This document shows, one piece after another, positions 27,406 to 35,155 of a DNA stretch of 64,000 bases. This DNA comes from Roseomonas genomospecies 6 (GTDB lineage: Bacteria; Pseudomonadota; Alphaproteobacteria; Azospirillales; Azospirillaceae): positions 124,001 to 188,000 of the forward strand of contig NZ_QOKW01000008.1 of the NCBI RefSeq assembly GCF_008365375.1, in the 5' to 3' direction. The position numbers and the translations under genes are program-made. The notes beneath the pieces are model-generated. The model did no database searches, was not told where the DNA came from, and saw only the letters and a list, made by a program, of their open reading frames with translations. Every line of letters starts with the position of its first letter. Positions within the stretch are counted from its first letter, which is position 1.

Positions 27406-28251
27406 GAGTACGATCCCCCTAGATTTTAATATTTTATGGCGCATGGCCGTCCGCGAGGGGCTAAGGAGCGGCGTTCCACGGCGGATGCTCGCGTGACCTG
27501 CTGCCCCATGGTCATATCGCTTTTTCGCGGGGTGGTCTAGAGAAACGTAAACAACACCAGATAAATAGCCACGATTTTCGGTATTAAGAGAAGACGAACT
27601 CCGGGCAAGACTCGTGGTGTCGCGGCTGCGCAGTGCGCAGCCGTCCGGCTGATCGTCCGTACCAAACCTCATACGGAAAAATATACATCCACTAGGTCAT
27701 AGGTAAAAAGGCCGCATCTCTCCAGTAACCCGAACACCAAACCGTGCCGACGGCGGTTTTGATGCCACGCTATTTCCGACTTCCTTGTTGCACAGCAGCA
27801 TTTTATTAAAACGAATATCGTTGTTGACTCGCCATTCGGCAGTGAATACCTTCTGTTGTGCCACATGGCGCTTGCGTCACGCCGTTTTATGAAACGCGAG
27901 ACGCCAAGCATCCAGAGAGGCTCCTATTTATCTATGCTTACCGCATACATGGATAGCAGGCTCCTCGGACCAGTCGGACCAGCGTTTGCTTGCTGATACT
28001 GCAGGCAGACGCGATATGGCACTTTTCTTTCTAGTGCGTCACACTCTATCGGCACCTTGGCTTCGGCTGAGGTGCCGCTTTTCGTGTGACGACGTTTCGT
28101 TGTGCGCCGGACTCCGACGCGATGGGGGAGGGATTGCTGGTGGCGGCTCGACGGCGCGGCAGGGAAGGGCGCGGAATCGTCCGCCGGACAGGCGCGCCTG
28201 TTGTGTCAGTCTATTCGGGCCGAGCCTTCGGCTGGGCCGGAGAGACCGCGG
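27406..28251. other. AT-rich gene-poor stretch
   Basis: About 850 bases with a clear drop in GC content. Reading frames here are short, have atypical composition and no ribosome sites. The part next to 27405 must carry the promoter of the DUF4212/symporter operon. A sequence TGGCAC-N5-TTTC near 28016 only half fits a sigma-54 site. I see no gene, tRNA or repeat array. Confidence 0.5.
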
Positions 28252-28653
28252 TTACGCGCCGATCGGGAGATGCGTGGGAGGACGCCAGCAGGGCGTCGCG
28301 CCCCAATGGGGGCGGCCGTCGGGCTCGGAGAACAGAGCGATGGAATCGACGGGGGTCGAGCGGGGCGATGCCACGAGAGGAACGGATTCGTCGCTGCTGC
28401 GTTCGGCGTCGCCGTTGCTGTTCTCAAGAACGGCGATGATGCTGTCCTGCAACGCGTCATCGGCCGGGGAGACCGCCGTTTCCTCCGCACTCGCTGAGGT
28501 GACGGACGTGACGTCGTACTGCACATTCATGGGTATGGGCAGTATCTCGGCGTGTGCGCCCTGCGTGGGCATCAGCAATGGCGCCAACGACAGAAGCAGG
28601 GCTATCGCAATGGCCCTGGCTCCGGTCAGCAGGTGATTCGCCACACACATCAT
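28252..28653 (-). CDS. Putative secreted protein of unknown function
   Basis: 133 residues. Residues 10-33 form a convincing Sec signal peptide (GARAIAIALLLSLAPLL core, cleavage after AHA). The mature part is acidic, Ser/Val-rich and of low complexity, with no family recognised. There is no clear ribosome site before the ATG pair at 28653. A perfect inverted repeat TTTGTGC-N7-GCACAAA lies just upstream at 28661-28681. The gene is isolated. The signal peptide is the main argument that it is real. Confidence 0.42.
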   Translation of the reverse strand: MMCVANHLLTGARAIAIALLLSLAPLLMPTQGAHAEILPIPMNVQYDVTSVTSASAEETAVSPADDALQDSIIAVLENSNGDAERSSDESVPLVASPRSTPVDSIALFSEPDGRPHWGATPCWRPPTHLPIGA

Positions 28654-29005
28654 GCATCAATTTGTGCGTTAGCTGCACAAACAAATCAAGTCTTATCTTC
28701 GGACCAAGCTTGCGTGCGGAGCGGGCCGACGCGGCAGAATCCCGCCGTCAGCCGGAACGGACCGACACGATCGATGAGCGCACCATCTTCTCGCCGCAAG
28801 GGACGCTATGTTGGCGCACAGGAGGCGGGAATGCGGGTGTGACCCCCGAACACCGGTTAGCTCTCGTACTGATGCAGGCGTTGAACTGCCGGGGGAGAAG
28901 CGGACCGGCTGCGCCTGTAAATTCCATAAGGTACGTTATGGAAACTCGAAAAAGCATGAAACGCGGAACGCGGCCTTGCCTGCCGTCCTTCAGGCCAGAA
29001 GAACC
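28654..29005. promoter_or_regulatory. Intergenic stretch with two perfect inverted repeats
   Basis: 352 bases without a supported gene. It contains TTTGTGC-N7-GCACAAA at 28661-28681, next to the start of the putative secreted protein, and TTCCATAA-N6-TTATGGAA at 28922-28943. Both are perfect, AT-biased palindromes in GC-rich DNA and look like operators of dimeric regulators. No regulator gene is adjacent that would obviously bind them. Confidence 0.45.
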
Positions 29006-29242
29006 TCAGCCTTTTCCCGCAATGGCCAACGCGAATTCGTTCAGCAGCGCGGCGGTGTCGAGACCGTAATCATCCGCCACCTCGGCAACGGTCTGGAACC
29101 GGGCCATAGGGCAACCGGGACAAGCCATCCGGTGCCTGAGGAACACCGATAGCGTCGATGGCCAGCGTTCCAGCACGTCCTCGACAAGGTCGGAGGAGGA
29201 CGGCAGGTCTCCGCAGGCGGAATGGGATGAGGAAGCGATCAT
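29006..29242 (-). CDS. DUF1858 small protein
   Basis: 78-residue cytoplasmic protein with the DUF1858 pattern: SSDLVEDVLERWPSTLSVFLRHRMACPGCPMARFQTVAEVADDYG, where the CPGCPM pair (about residues 43-48) is the hallmark. Such domains occur with hemerythrin/RIC iron-centre repair proteins and hybrid cluster proteins. AAAGGG precedes the ATG at 29242. A palindrome TTTGCG-CCCG-CGCAAA (29278-29293) lies 36 bases upstream, so expression is probably under a Crp/Fnr-type regulator. The Crp/Fnr gene upstream ends 74 bases away. Confidence 0.82.
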   Translation of the reverse strand: MIASSSHSACGDLPSSSDLVEDVLERWPSTLSVFLRHRMACPGCPMARFQTVAEVADDYGLDTAALLNEFALAIAGKG

Positions 29243-29277
29243 GACGGCACCCTTTAGCACAAGCCCACGCGCGTCTC

Positions 29278-29293
29278 TTTGCGCCCGCGCAAA
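29278..29293 (-). promoter_or_regulatory. Crp/Fnr-type palindrome upstream of the DUF1858 gene
   Basis: Perfect 16-base palindrome TTTGCG-CCCG-CGCAAA with the TTG-N8-CAA core of Fnr-family sites. Its centre is 43 bases before the DUF1858 start. The same architecture recurs upstream of norE and of the DUF2249 gene. Confidence 0.5.
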
Positions 29294-29316
29294 CGGAACG
29301 GAGGTTCGGTCTCCCG

Positions 29317-30042
29317 TTATGTGTCCTCCGGCTTCGCCGGCCTGGGCAAATCCTCGGCGATGGCGACCAGGGCGTGAGGCTGGCGGATCGTCACCTGCTG
29401 GCGTCCGCCCTCGACGATACCCTGCCCCTCCCACCCGCTGAGGATGCGGCTCACGGTGTGCAACGTGGTCCCGGTCATCTCCGCAATGTCTTGGCGGGAC
29501 AGCGGAAAGTCGATTTCCACCCCGTTCCCGACCCGGCGCCCTGCCTGACGGACCAGACGGAGGAGCGCATGGGCGACCCGCCGTTCGACCCGTTCGGTGG
29601 ACATCTCGCGCAGGCGCGTCTGCACCTCCTGCAGGCGGCGGCCGACGATGTCCAGGGCGTTCAGCGCGATGCGGGGATAACGCTCCATCAGATCGCCCAT
29701 CGTGGCGGCGGACCAGTGGACGCCGACGCAATCGACCATGGCGAGAGCGTCGGCGGGATAGATTCCGCCCGAGAACACCGCCGCCGTGCCGAACATCTCC
29801 CCGGCACCGATGTAGCGGACCACCAGTTGCTGCCCGTCGGCCCCGGTCTGGACGATCTTGACCCGCCCGTCGATCAGCGCATGGCAGAGCGCCGCCGGGT
29901 CGCCCTGGGAAAAGATGGTGGTGCCCTTCTCGATCCGGCGGGTGTGGGCGGACCGGACGATCTCGGACAGGGCCGCCGCGTCCAGCCCGGTGAACAGCCG
30001 CAGGCCACGCAGCACGGTGGGATCGGGGGCGAGCGGCGTCAT
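29317..30042 (-). CDS. Crp/Fnr-family regulator, Dnr/NnrR-like (1)
   Basis: 241-residue transcription factor: cNMP-type sensor domain (FSQGDPAALCHALIDGRVKI, GEMFGTAAVFSGG), dimerisation helix and C-terminal HTH (SRQDIAEMTGTTLHTVSRILS). No N-terminal cysteine cluster, so it is not an Fe-S oxygen sensor of the FNR type; the Dnr/NnrR nitric-oxide branch fits better. The recognition helix keeps the SR of the FNR E-x2-SR motif but has His where Glu is usual. It lies between DUF1858 and DUF2249 genes and near ubiTUV and is a candidate regulator of the Fnr-type boxes in this window. Confidence 0.87.
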   Translation of the reverse strand: MTPLAPDPTVLRGLRLFTGLDAAALSEIVRSAHTRRIEKGTTIFSQGDPAALCHALIDGRVKIVQTGADGQQLVVRYIGAGEMFGTAAVFSGGIYPADALAMVDCVGVHWSAATMGDLMERYPRIALNALDIVGRRLQEVQTRLREMSTERVERRVAHALLRLVRQAGRRVGNGVEIDFPLSRQDIAEMTGTTLHTVSRILSGWEGQGIVEGGRQQVTIRQPHALVAIAEDLPRPAKPEDT

Positions 30043-30170
30043 CGGATGATCCTCAGGGCAGGGCCATGGAGCAGGGCCATGGGCAGTCGGCCACCCTCGC
30101 GGGAAACCGTCACGGAAAGGTTGCCCTTCAAAATGCCCGTCCGCGCGGGGCGCCGCAACCCGGCCCGCAG

Positions 30171-30186
30171 TTTGTGCTGGAACAAA
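30171..30186 (+). promoter_or_regulatory. Crp/Fnr-type palindrome in the crp-DUF2249 intergenic region
   Basis: TTTGT-N6-ACAAA, with the TTG-N8-CAA core, centred about 67 bases before the DUF2249 start and 136 bases before the divergent regulator. It shares the 16-base layout of the sites at 29278 and 51983. It could serve the DUF2249 gene and autoregulation. Confidence 0.45.
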
Positions 30187-30245
30187 GAGCCGACTCCTCC
30201 GGCCCTCTACGGTTGCCCGCACATCACAACCCTGCGGACCCTCCC

Positions 30246-30758
30246 ATGCAGAACGCCGAACACGCCACCGCGGCCGAGCCGGTCATCGACGTCCAGTCCA
30301 TTCCGCCCTACCAGCGCCACCCCCTGATCCTCCAGGCCACTCAGGAACTGGCGCCGGGCCGCGGCTTCGTGCTCGTGAACGACCATGACCCGCGCCCCCT
30401 CTACCTTCAAATCCAGGCCCTGTTCGGCGACGCGGTGAGCTGGACCTATCTCGAACGCGGGCCGGAACTCTGGCGGGTCCGCATCGAACGTCCGGAATCG
30501 GGCACCGCGCCGGCCACCTCCCTGCGGGTTCGCATCGGGCGCGGCGGGCAGGCCACCGCGGTCGCGGCGGAAACGCCGCTGGGCGTGGCGGACGGCGGGC
30601 TGGTCTGCGAGATCACCGACTGCCCGCCGGGCACGACCGCGGAGCAGGTGCTCGACCTGATGCACGGCGTCATCCCGCCCGCCGGGCAATTGCGCCTTTC
30701 CTACGAGCGGCTGGTGGCCCGGCGCTCCGGTTCCTGCTGCGGCGGCATGTGCGGCTGA
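30246..30758 (+). CDS. DUF2249-domain protein with Cys-rich tail
   Basis: 170-residue cytoplasmic protein. The N-terminal half matches the DUF2249 pattern (IDVQSIPPYQRHPLILQATQELAPGRGFVLVNDHDPRPLYLQ), which is common in proteins induced by NO and anaerobiosis. The C-terminus ends GSCCGGMCG, three cysteines within nine residues that could bind a metal or cluster. It is divergent from the Crp/Fnr gene. Function is unknown; genomic company with DUF1858, NO reductase and ferritin-like genes suggests iron-centre maintenance under NO. Confidence 0.83.
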   Translation: MQNAEHATAAEPVIDVQSIPPYQRHPLILQATQELAPGRGFVLVNDHDPRPLYLQIQALFGDAVSWTYLERGPELWRVRIERPESGTAPATSLRVRIGRGGQATAVAAETPLGVADGGLVCEITDCPPGTTAEQVLDLMHGVIPPAGQLRLSYERLVARRSGSCCGGMCG

Positions 30759-30788
30759 TCGCCTTTCCGATCCTTCGGAAGCGTGGGC

Positions 30789-30802
30789 TTGACCGCCGTC
30801 AA
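30789..30802 (+). promoter_or_regulatory. Fnr/Nnr box upstream of ubiT
   Basis: TTGAC-CGCC-GTCAA, perfect palindrome. A class II promoter would start near 30837, and TATTGC at 30825-30830 fits a -10 element. The ubiT start is at 30890. Confidence 0.75.
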
Positions 30803-30889
30803 GGATGGGATGGCCCGCGGGTCCTATTGCGGAAGCCCGGCGGGCACCGCCCGCCGCACACCGATTCCCAATGGGAGGAGACAGGCGCG

Positions 30890-31537
30890 ATGCGCGATCC
30901 CGGCCCCGCGATTCAGGACCGATCCCCCGAAGACCAAGCCCGCGACATCGAAGTCCGCCTGACGCGGGCCGGGCTGGGGCTGGCGCACCGGCTCGGCGGC
31001 GGCGGCGGAGGGGGCGCCGGAGGGATGCTGTTCGACCGGCTCCTGCGGATTCTGGAGGCGCGCCACCCGCGCGCCTTCGCCGCGCTCGGCGAACTGCCCG
31101 ACGCCCGCCTGCTCATCGACCCGGTGGATGCCCCCGCCGCCCTGCTGCTCCGCGTCGGCCCCAGCCTCGCCCTGCGGGTCTGCGACCGGACCGCCGAGGC
31201 GGAGGCCACGGTGCGCGGTCCCTGCGCGCGCCTTCTCGACCTGCTGGAAGGGCGCATCGACGGCGACGCGCTGTTCTTCCGCCGCGAACTGTCCATCGAG
31301 GGCGACACCGCCCTGATCCTGGCGCTCCGCAACACGCTGGACGGCGAGGAGATGGACCTGTTCGCCGACATCGCCGCCGCGGCCGGTCCGCTGCGGCACG
31401 CCCTGCCCGTCGCACGGCGCAACGCCGCGCGGGTGATCGGCCTGCTCGACACCGCGCGCCGCCTTGCCCCGCCGCCGCTGCGCTGGGGCATGGCCGTTCT
31501 GGAACGGCGGCTGTCCGGGCCGCGGCAGGGAACCTGA
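30890..31537 (+). CDS. ubiT: Ubiquinone biosynthesis accessory factor UbiT
   Basis: 215-residue SCP2/sterol-carrier-like protein that presents ubiquinone precursors to the oxygen-independent hydroxylases. The SCP2 fold is visible from LLIDPVDAPAALLLRVGPSL to the end, with the ELSIEGDTALILALRNTLDG segment typical of UbiT (YhbT). GGGAGGAG lies just before the ATG at 30890. First of ubiT-ubiU-ubiV-cytochrome c, behind a perfect Fnr/Nnr box. A glycine-rich run (residues 40-48) is unusual for the family. Confidence 0.86.
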   Translation: MRDPGPAIQDRSPEDQARDIEVRLTRAGLGLAHRLGGGGGGGAGGMLFDRLLRILEARHPRAFAALGELPDARLLIDPVDAPAALLLRVGPSLALRVCDRTAEAEATVRGPCARLLDLLEGRIDGDALFFRRELSIEGDTALILALRNTLDGEEMDLFADIAAAAGPLRHALPVARRNAARVIGLLDTARRLAPPPLRWGMAVLERRLSGPRQGT

Positions 31538-31541
31538 CGGC

Positions 31542-32540
31542 ATGAATCCCTTCGAACTGATCTGCCCGGCGGGCAACCCCGCCGCGCTGCGCGCCGCCGT
31601 GGACGCGGGCGCCGACGCCGTTTATCTGGGCTTCCGCGACGAGACCAACGCGCGCAATTTCCCCGGGCTGAACTTCTCGCGGCCCGAACTGGCGGAGGCC
31701 GTGGCCTACGCCCACGCGCGCTCCGTCCAGGTCTTCGTCGCCATCAACACCTATCCGCAGGCCGGCAACCTCGCCCCCTGGCAGCGCGCGGTGGACGACG
31801 CCGCGCGGCTGAAGGCGGACGCGGTCATCCTGGCGGACCTCGGACTGCTCGACTACGCGGCGCGGCGCCATCCGGACCTGCGGCTGCATCTGTCGGTGCA
31901 GGCCTCCGCCGCCAACGCCGAGGCGATCCGGCTCTACCGCGATGCTTTCGGCGTGCGGCGGGTCGTGCTGCCCCGCGTGCTGACGGTGCCGGAGATCGCC
32001 CGGCTGAACGCCGAGGTGGACGTGGAGACGGAGGTCTTCGTCTTCGGCGGCCTCTGCCCGATGGCTGAGGGTCGCTGCTCGCTCTCCTCGTACGCGACCG
32101 GACTGTCGCCCAACAAGCAGGGTGTCTGCTCTCCCGCCAGCCATGTGCGGTACGAGCCGCGCGGCGACGCTCTGGCCTCCCGCCTCGGCGGCTTCACCAT
32201 CAACGTCTTCGGCGCCGGGGAGCCGGCGGGCTACCCGACCCTGTGCAAGGGGCGCTTCGTGCCCGGCGGCGGGACGTCCGCCGATCCGGCCTATCTGTTT
32301 GAGGAGCCGACCAGCCTCAACGCGCTGGAACTGCTGCCGGAGTTGAAGGCCGCCAAGGTGTGCGCCCTGAAGATCGAAGGCCGCCAGCGGGGCAAGGCCT
32401 ACATCGCCGCCGTGGTCGGCGCCTACCGCCGGGCGCTGGACGCCTTCGCGCAGGGGCAGCCCGTGCCGCCGCTCGACCTGGAGGCGATGGTCGAGGGTGG
32501 GACCCAGACCACCGGAGCCTACACCCGCGCGTGGCGCTGA
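31542..32540 (+). CDS. ubiU: Oxygen-independent ubiquinone hydroxylase subunit UbiU
   Basis: 332-residue U32-peptidase-family protein that with UbiV hydroxylates ubiquinone intermediates without oxygen, using prephenate as donor in E. coli. Four cysteines in the family positions, Cys172, Cys179, Cys196 and Cys235, would hold the 4Fe-4S cluster; their spacing equals that of E. coli UbiU. The conserved GLCPMAEGRCSL and NKQGVC motifs are present. It starts 5 bases after ubiT stops. Confidence 0.93.
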   Translation: MNPFELICPAGNPAALRAAVDAGADAVYLGFRDETNARNFPGLNFSRPELAEAVAYAHARSVQVFVAINTYPQAGNLAPWQRAVDDAARLKADAVILADLGLLDYAARRHPDLRLHLSVQASAANAEAIRLYRDAFGVRRVVLPRVLTVPEIARLNAEVDVETEVFVFGGLCPMAEGRCSLSSYATGLSPNKQGVCSPASHVRYEPRGDALASRLGGFTINVFGAGEPAGYPTLCKGRFVPGGGTSADPAYLFEEPTSLNALELLPELKAAKVCALKIEGRQRGKAYIAAVVGAYRRALDAFAQGQPVPPLDLEAMVEGGTQTTGAYTRAWR

Positions 32541-32552
32541 GGAGTTGCGTTG

Positions 32553-33461
32553 ATGAAGCCTGCCCTGACCCTAGGCCCCGTGCTGTTCAACTGGCCGGCG
32601 GAGCGCTGGCGCGATTTCTACGCCCGCATCGCCGACGAGGCGCCGGTCGACGCCGTCGTCGTCGGCGAGATTGTCTGTTCCAAGCGCGCCCCTTTCCTCG
32701 CCCCGGTCCTGGACGAGGTGATCGGGCGCCTGGCCGCCGCCGGGAAGGAGGTCTGGCTCGCCAGCCCGATCCTGGTGGGCAGCGCCCGCGAGCGCGCGGC
32801 GATGCGCGACCTTCTGGAGTGCGACCTGCTGCCCATGGAGGCCAACGACATGGGCGCTCTGGCCCTGCTGGAGGGGCGGCGCCATGCGGTCGGCCCCTTC
32901 ATCAACAGCTACAACGAGGCGACCCTGGCGTGGCTGGCCGGGCGCGGGGCCGTCGCCGTGTCCCTGCCGGCGGAGCTGCCCGCCGACGCCGTCGCCGTGA
33001 TGGCGAAGATGGGGACCGCGCTCGGCCTGTCCATGGAGGTTCAGGTGTTCGGGCGCGCGCCGCTCGCCATCTCCGCCCGCTGCTACCACGCGCGGGCTCA
33101 TGGGCTGCACAAGGACGGCTGCCAGTTCGTCTGCGCCAACGATCCGGACGGCATGCCGGTCGGCACCGTCGATGGCCAGCCTTTCCTGTCGGTCAACGGG
33201 ACGCAGACCCTGTCGCACGGCTATCTGGCGCTGGCGGCGGAGATGGACCGGCTGCGGGCGATGGGCATCCGCCGCTTCCGGCTGTCGCCGCAGGACCTCG
33301 ACATGGTCGCCGTCGCCAAGGCCTTCCGCGCCGTTCTGGACGGCGAGCGCGACGGACAGGACGTGATGGCGGAGCTGCGCCGGATGACCGACGTTCCGCT
33401 GGAAAACGGCTTCTTCCACAACATGGCGGGTGCGGCCTACGCCGAGGCGCCGGCCCTCTGA
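32553..33461 (+). CDS. ubiV: Oxygen-independent ubiquinone hydroxylase subunit UbiV
   Basis: 302-residue U32-family partner of UbiU. Cluster cysteines are Cys42, Cys177, Cys190 and Cys194 (ARCYHARAHGLHKDGC-x3-C), matching the E. coli spacing of 13 and 4. The conserved LGPVLFNWP start and the VVGEIVCSKR segment are intact. ATG at 32553 is preferred over the TTG just before it; GAGGAG lies upstream. Together with ubiT it lets the cell keep making ubiquinone while denitrifying. Confidence 0.93.
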   Translation: MKPALTLGPVLFNWPAERWRDFYARIADEAPVDAVVVGEIVCSKRAPFLAPVLDEVIGRLAAAGKEVWLASPILVGSARERAAMRDLLECDLLPMEANDMGALALLEGRRHAVGPFINSYNEATLAWLAGRGAVAVSLPAELPADAVAVMAKMGTALGLSMEVQVFGRAPLAISARCYHARAHGLHKDGCQFVCANDPDGMPVGTVDGQPFLSVNGTQTLSHGYLALAAEMDRLRAMGIRRFRLSPQDLDMVAVAKAFRAVLDGERDGQDVMAELRRMTDVPLENGFFHNMAGAAYAEAPAL

Positions 33462-33545
33462 ATCACCCGCCATCCGATGTCCGCCGGACCGCCATTCCCT
33501 GCGCGGCCCGGCCGACCTTTGAGTCCGTCTGAAGAGGAAACCCCC

Positions 33546-33914
33546 ATGAAGCGCATGTTTGCCCTGCTCGCCTTCGGGCTGGCCGCGTCGTTCCCCGGCA
33601 TCGCCGCCGCGCAGGACGCCGCAGCCGGCGAGAAGGTGTTCAATCAGTGCAAGGCTTGCCACACCATCGAGGCCGGCGGCCCGAACCGCGTCGGCCCCAA
33701 CCTGCACGGCGTCGTCGGGCGAAAGGCCGGCGCCATCGAGAGCTTCAAATATTCCGACGCGATGAAGAGCGCCGGCACCTGGGACGAGGCGACGCTCGAC
33801 AGCTATCTGACCGATCCCAAGACCGCCATCCCTGGTAACAAGATGGCCTTCTCCGGCGTGAAGAACGAGCAGTCCCGCAAGGACCTGATCGCCTATCTGA
33901 AGAAAAACAGTTGA
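33546..33914 (+). CDS. Cytochrome c2-like periplasmic cytochrome
   Basis: 122 residues: Sec signal peptide cut after AAA (about residue 22), haem motif CKACH (Cys35, Cys38, His39), conserved RVGPNLHGVVGRKAG and the methionine ligand in PGNKMAFSGV. This is the class I, c2/c550 type that carries electrons from the bc1 complex to NirK, NorCB, NosZ or oxidases. It follows ubiV by 84 bases and may share its anaerobic transcript or have its own promoter. Confidence 0.92.
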   Translation: MKRMFALLAFGLAASFPGIAAAQDAAAGEKVFNQCKACHTIEAGGPNRVGPNLHGVVGRKAGAIESFKYSDAMKSAGTWDEATLDSYLTDPKTAIPGNKMAFSGVKNEQSRKDLIAYLKKNS

Positions 33915-33938
33915 ACGGAGGCCGGATTTTCCGGCGGC

Positions 33939-33952
33939 TTGACCACCGTCAA
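33939..33952 (+). promoter_or_regulatory. Fnr/Nnr box with no protein gene downstream
   Basis: TTGAC-CACC-GTCAA, 25 bases after the cytochrome stop. The bases after it (AAGGATGGGA) repeat those after the ubiT box. No plus-strand protein gene follows for 11 kb and the minus-strand nnrS ends here, so the box is best explained by the small RNA candidate that starts about 40 bases on. Confidence 0.75.
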
Positions 33953-33986
33953 GGATGGGAGAGCGTCCATTCGCCAAAGTGGACAC

Positions 33987-34085
33987 ACAATCGTTGATCG
34001 ATTGCGTCCCCGCTGGACGAGTACTCTCCCGTTTTTCAATCCTCTCACGCCCATCGGCCTTCAGCCGATGGGCGTTTTCTCTTTT
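33987..34085 (+). ncRNA. Candidate anaerobically induced small RNA
   Basis: Predicted from structure and position. The Fnr/Nnr box centre is at 33945.5; a class II promoter places the start near 33987, with CAAAGT at 33975-33980 as a weak -10. Directly from 33988 come stem-loop 1 (CAATCG/CGATTG, 33988-34004), stem-loop 2 (CGTCC/GGACG, 34005-34019), an unpaired pyrimidine-rich stretch with CTCTCCC and CCTCTC (34020-34047), and a terminator hairpin with T-run. Length about 99 bases. This is the layout of FnrS-like regulatory RNAs that cover ribosome sites through C/U-rich seeds. Its 3' end overlaps the last codons of nnrS in antisense. Confidence 0.6.
34048..34085 (+). terminator. Rho-independent terminator
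   Basis: Perfect 11-bp stem CGCCCATCGGC/GCCGATGGGCG with a 5-base loop, followed by TTTTCTCTTTT. The T-run is only on the plus strand, so it terminates rightward transcription although only the leftward nnrS is encoded here. Confidence 0.85.
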
Positions 34086-35137
34086 GCCGGGCTGCCAAGA
34101 ACAAGGATGCGCCCGAAGGCGGCCAGGAACAGGACCGCCGCTCCGCTCCAGGCGCAGGCGGCACCCAGCAGCAACAGGCCGCGGCCCTCCCCCGCCACCT
34201 CGGCCCCGGCTCCGGCCCGCAGGACGACGGCCAGACCGATGACCGCGTAGCAGGCCGTCACTCCCGCCGACCGCGCGAAGGCGTTGCCCGCATGCTTGCG
34301 GATCATGCTCGACATCACCGCGGCTCCCATCAGCCCGAGCGCTCCGACCGTCCAGAGATGGACCGCCATGCCAGGCGCTGTGGCCAGAGCGGTGAAACCC
34401 AGGGGCACGCAGGCATAGGCGGCGTGCACGGCGAGGACCGAAGGGCGGTCGAGCGTCCGCCATCCCCGCCACTGGAGCAGACGCGCCGTCTGCATCGCCG
34501 CGGCGAGAAGGCTCACGGCGGCGGTGCCTCCCCAGGTGGGCGTGGTCAGCCAGCCCGTAAGGGCGAAGGCGGCGGCCAAGGCGGCGGCGCGTTCGAACCA
34601 GGGACGGTCGGCGAACAGCATCTCCTTGCCGGGCAGGCCCAGATGGGTTGCGGTCAGGCTCGGCGCGATGCGCCCGCCCAGCAGCATGACCAGCCCGAGC
34701 AGCACCGCCAGAGCCACGGGGACCGAGGCGCACAGCGCGGCCCCGGCCAGAGCTACGGCCAAGACCGCGACGACCGCGTTGCGCCGATCCCGCGCGGCGG
34801 CGACCTGAACCGTCACCAGAAGGGCGAGCACAACAAGGAACGGCGCGTGCGCCGCCGCGACCCAGGGCGACAGCGCCCGCCCCGCCAGCCAAAGCGGCAC
34901 GAGGCGTGGCCAGACGCCCGCCCCGACCAAGGGACGTCCGGTCCATCGCGGCAGGGCCGTACGCAGGAATCCGGCCATCATCGCCGGCAGCGTGCCGAAC
35001 AGCAGCGCCCGCCCGTGCCATCCCGGCACGTCCGGAATGATGCCGGAAACGTCCCACCCCAGCAGGACCGGCACCCACACGCCCACCGCCAGCAGCCCGT
35101 CCAGCGCCGCCAGCAGGAAGAAGGGACGGAACGGCAC
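34061..35137 (-). CDS. nnrS: NnrS family membrane protein
   Basis: 358-residue integral membrane protein with about 10-12 transmembrane helices, beginning FRPFFLLAALDGLL as NnrS proteins do. NnrS is a haem- and copper-containing membrane protein made in response to NO and helps cells withstand nitrosative stress. The start is a GTG at 35137, 18 bases after the stop of the Crp/Fnr gene, so it probably ends the nos operon transcript. The conserved histidine in SSMIRKHAGNAF is present. Its stop codon lies within the terminator of the opposite-strand small RNA. Confidence 0.9.
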   Translation of the reverse strand: MPFRPFFLLAALDGLLAVGVWVPVLLGWDVSGIIPDVPGWHGRALLFGTLPAMMAGFLRTALPRWTGRPLVGAGVWPRLVPLWLAGRALSPWVAAAHAPFLVVLALLVTVQVAAARDRRNAVVAVLAVALAGAALCASVPVALAVLLGLVMLLGGRIAPSLTATHLGLPGKEMLFADRPWFERAAALAAAFALTGWLTTPTWGGTAAVSLLAAAMQTARLLQWRGWRTLDRPSVLAVHAAYACVPLGFTALATAPGMAVHLWTVGALGLMGAAVMSSMIRKHAGNAFARSAGVTACYAVIGLAVVLRAGAGAEVAGEGRGLLLLGAACAWSGAAVLFLAAFGRILVLGSPAKEKTPIG

Positions 35138-35155
35138 CTCAGGCCCCGGCGCGGC

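Noticed and set aside
27669..27911. 80-residue minus-strand frame in the AT-rich stretch
   Set aside because: No ribosome site, atypical cysteine- and histidine-rich composition and no recognisable pattern; probably chance in lower-GC DNA.
28010..28035. Sigma-54-like promoter TGGCAC-N5-TTTC
   Set aside because: The -12 element should be TTGC; only half fits and no supported gene follows on that strand.
28086..28636. Several overlapping plus-strand frames of 100-215 residues
   Set aside because: They overlap each other and the signal-peptide-bearing minus-strand frame, and show only basic, low-information sequence.
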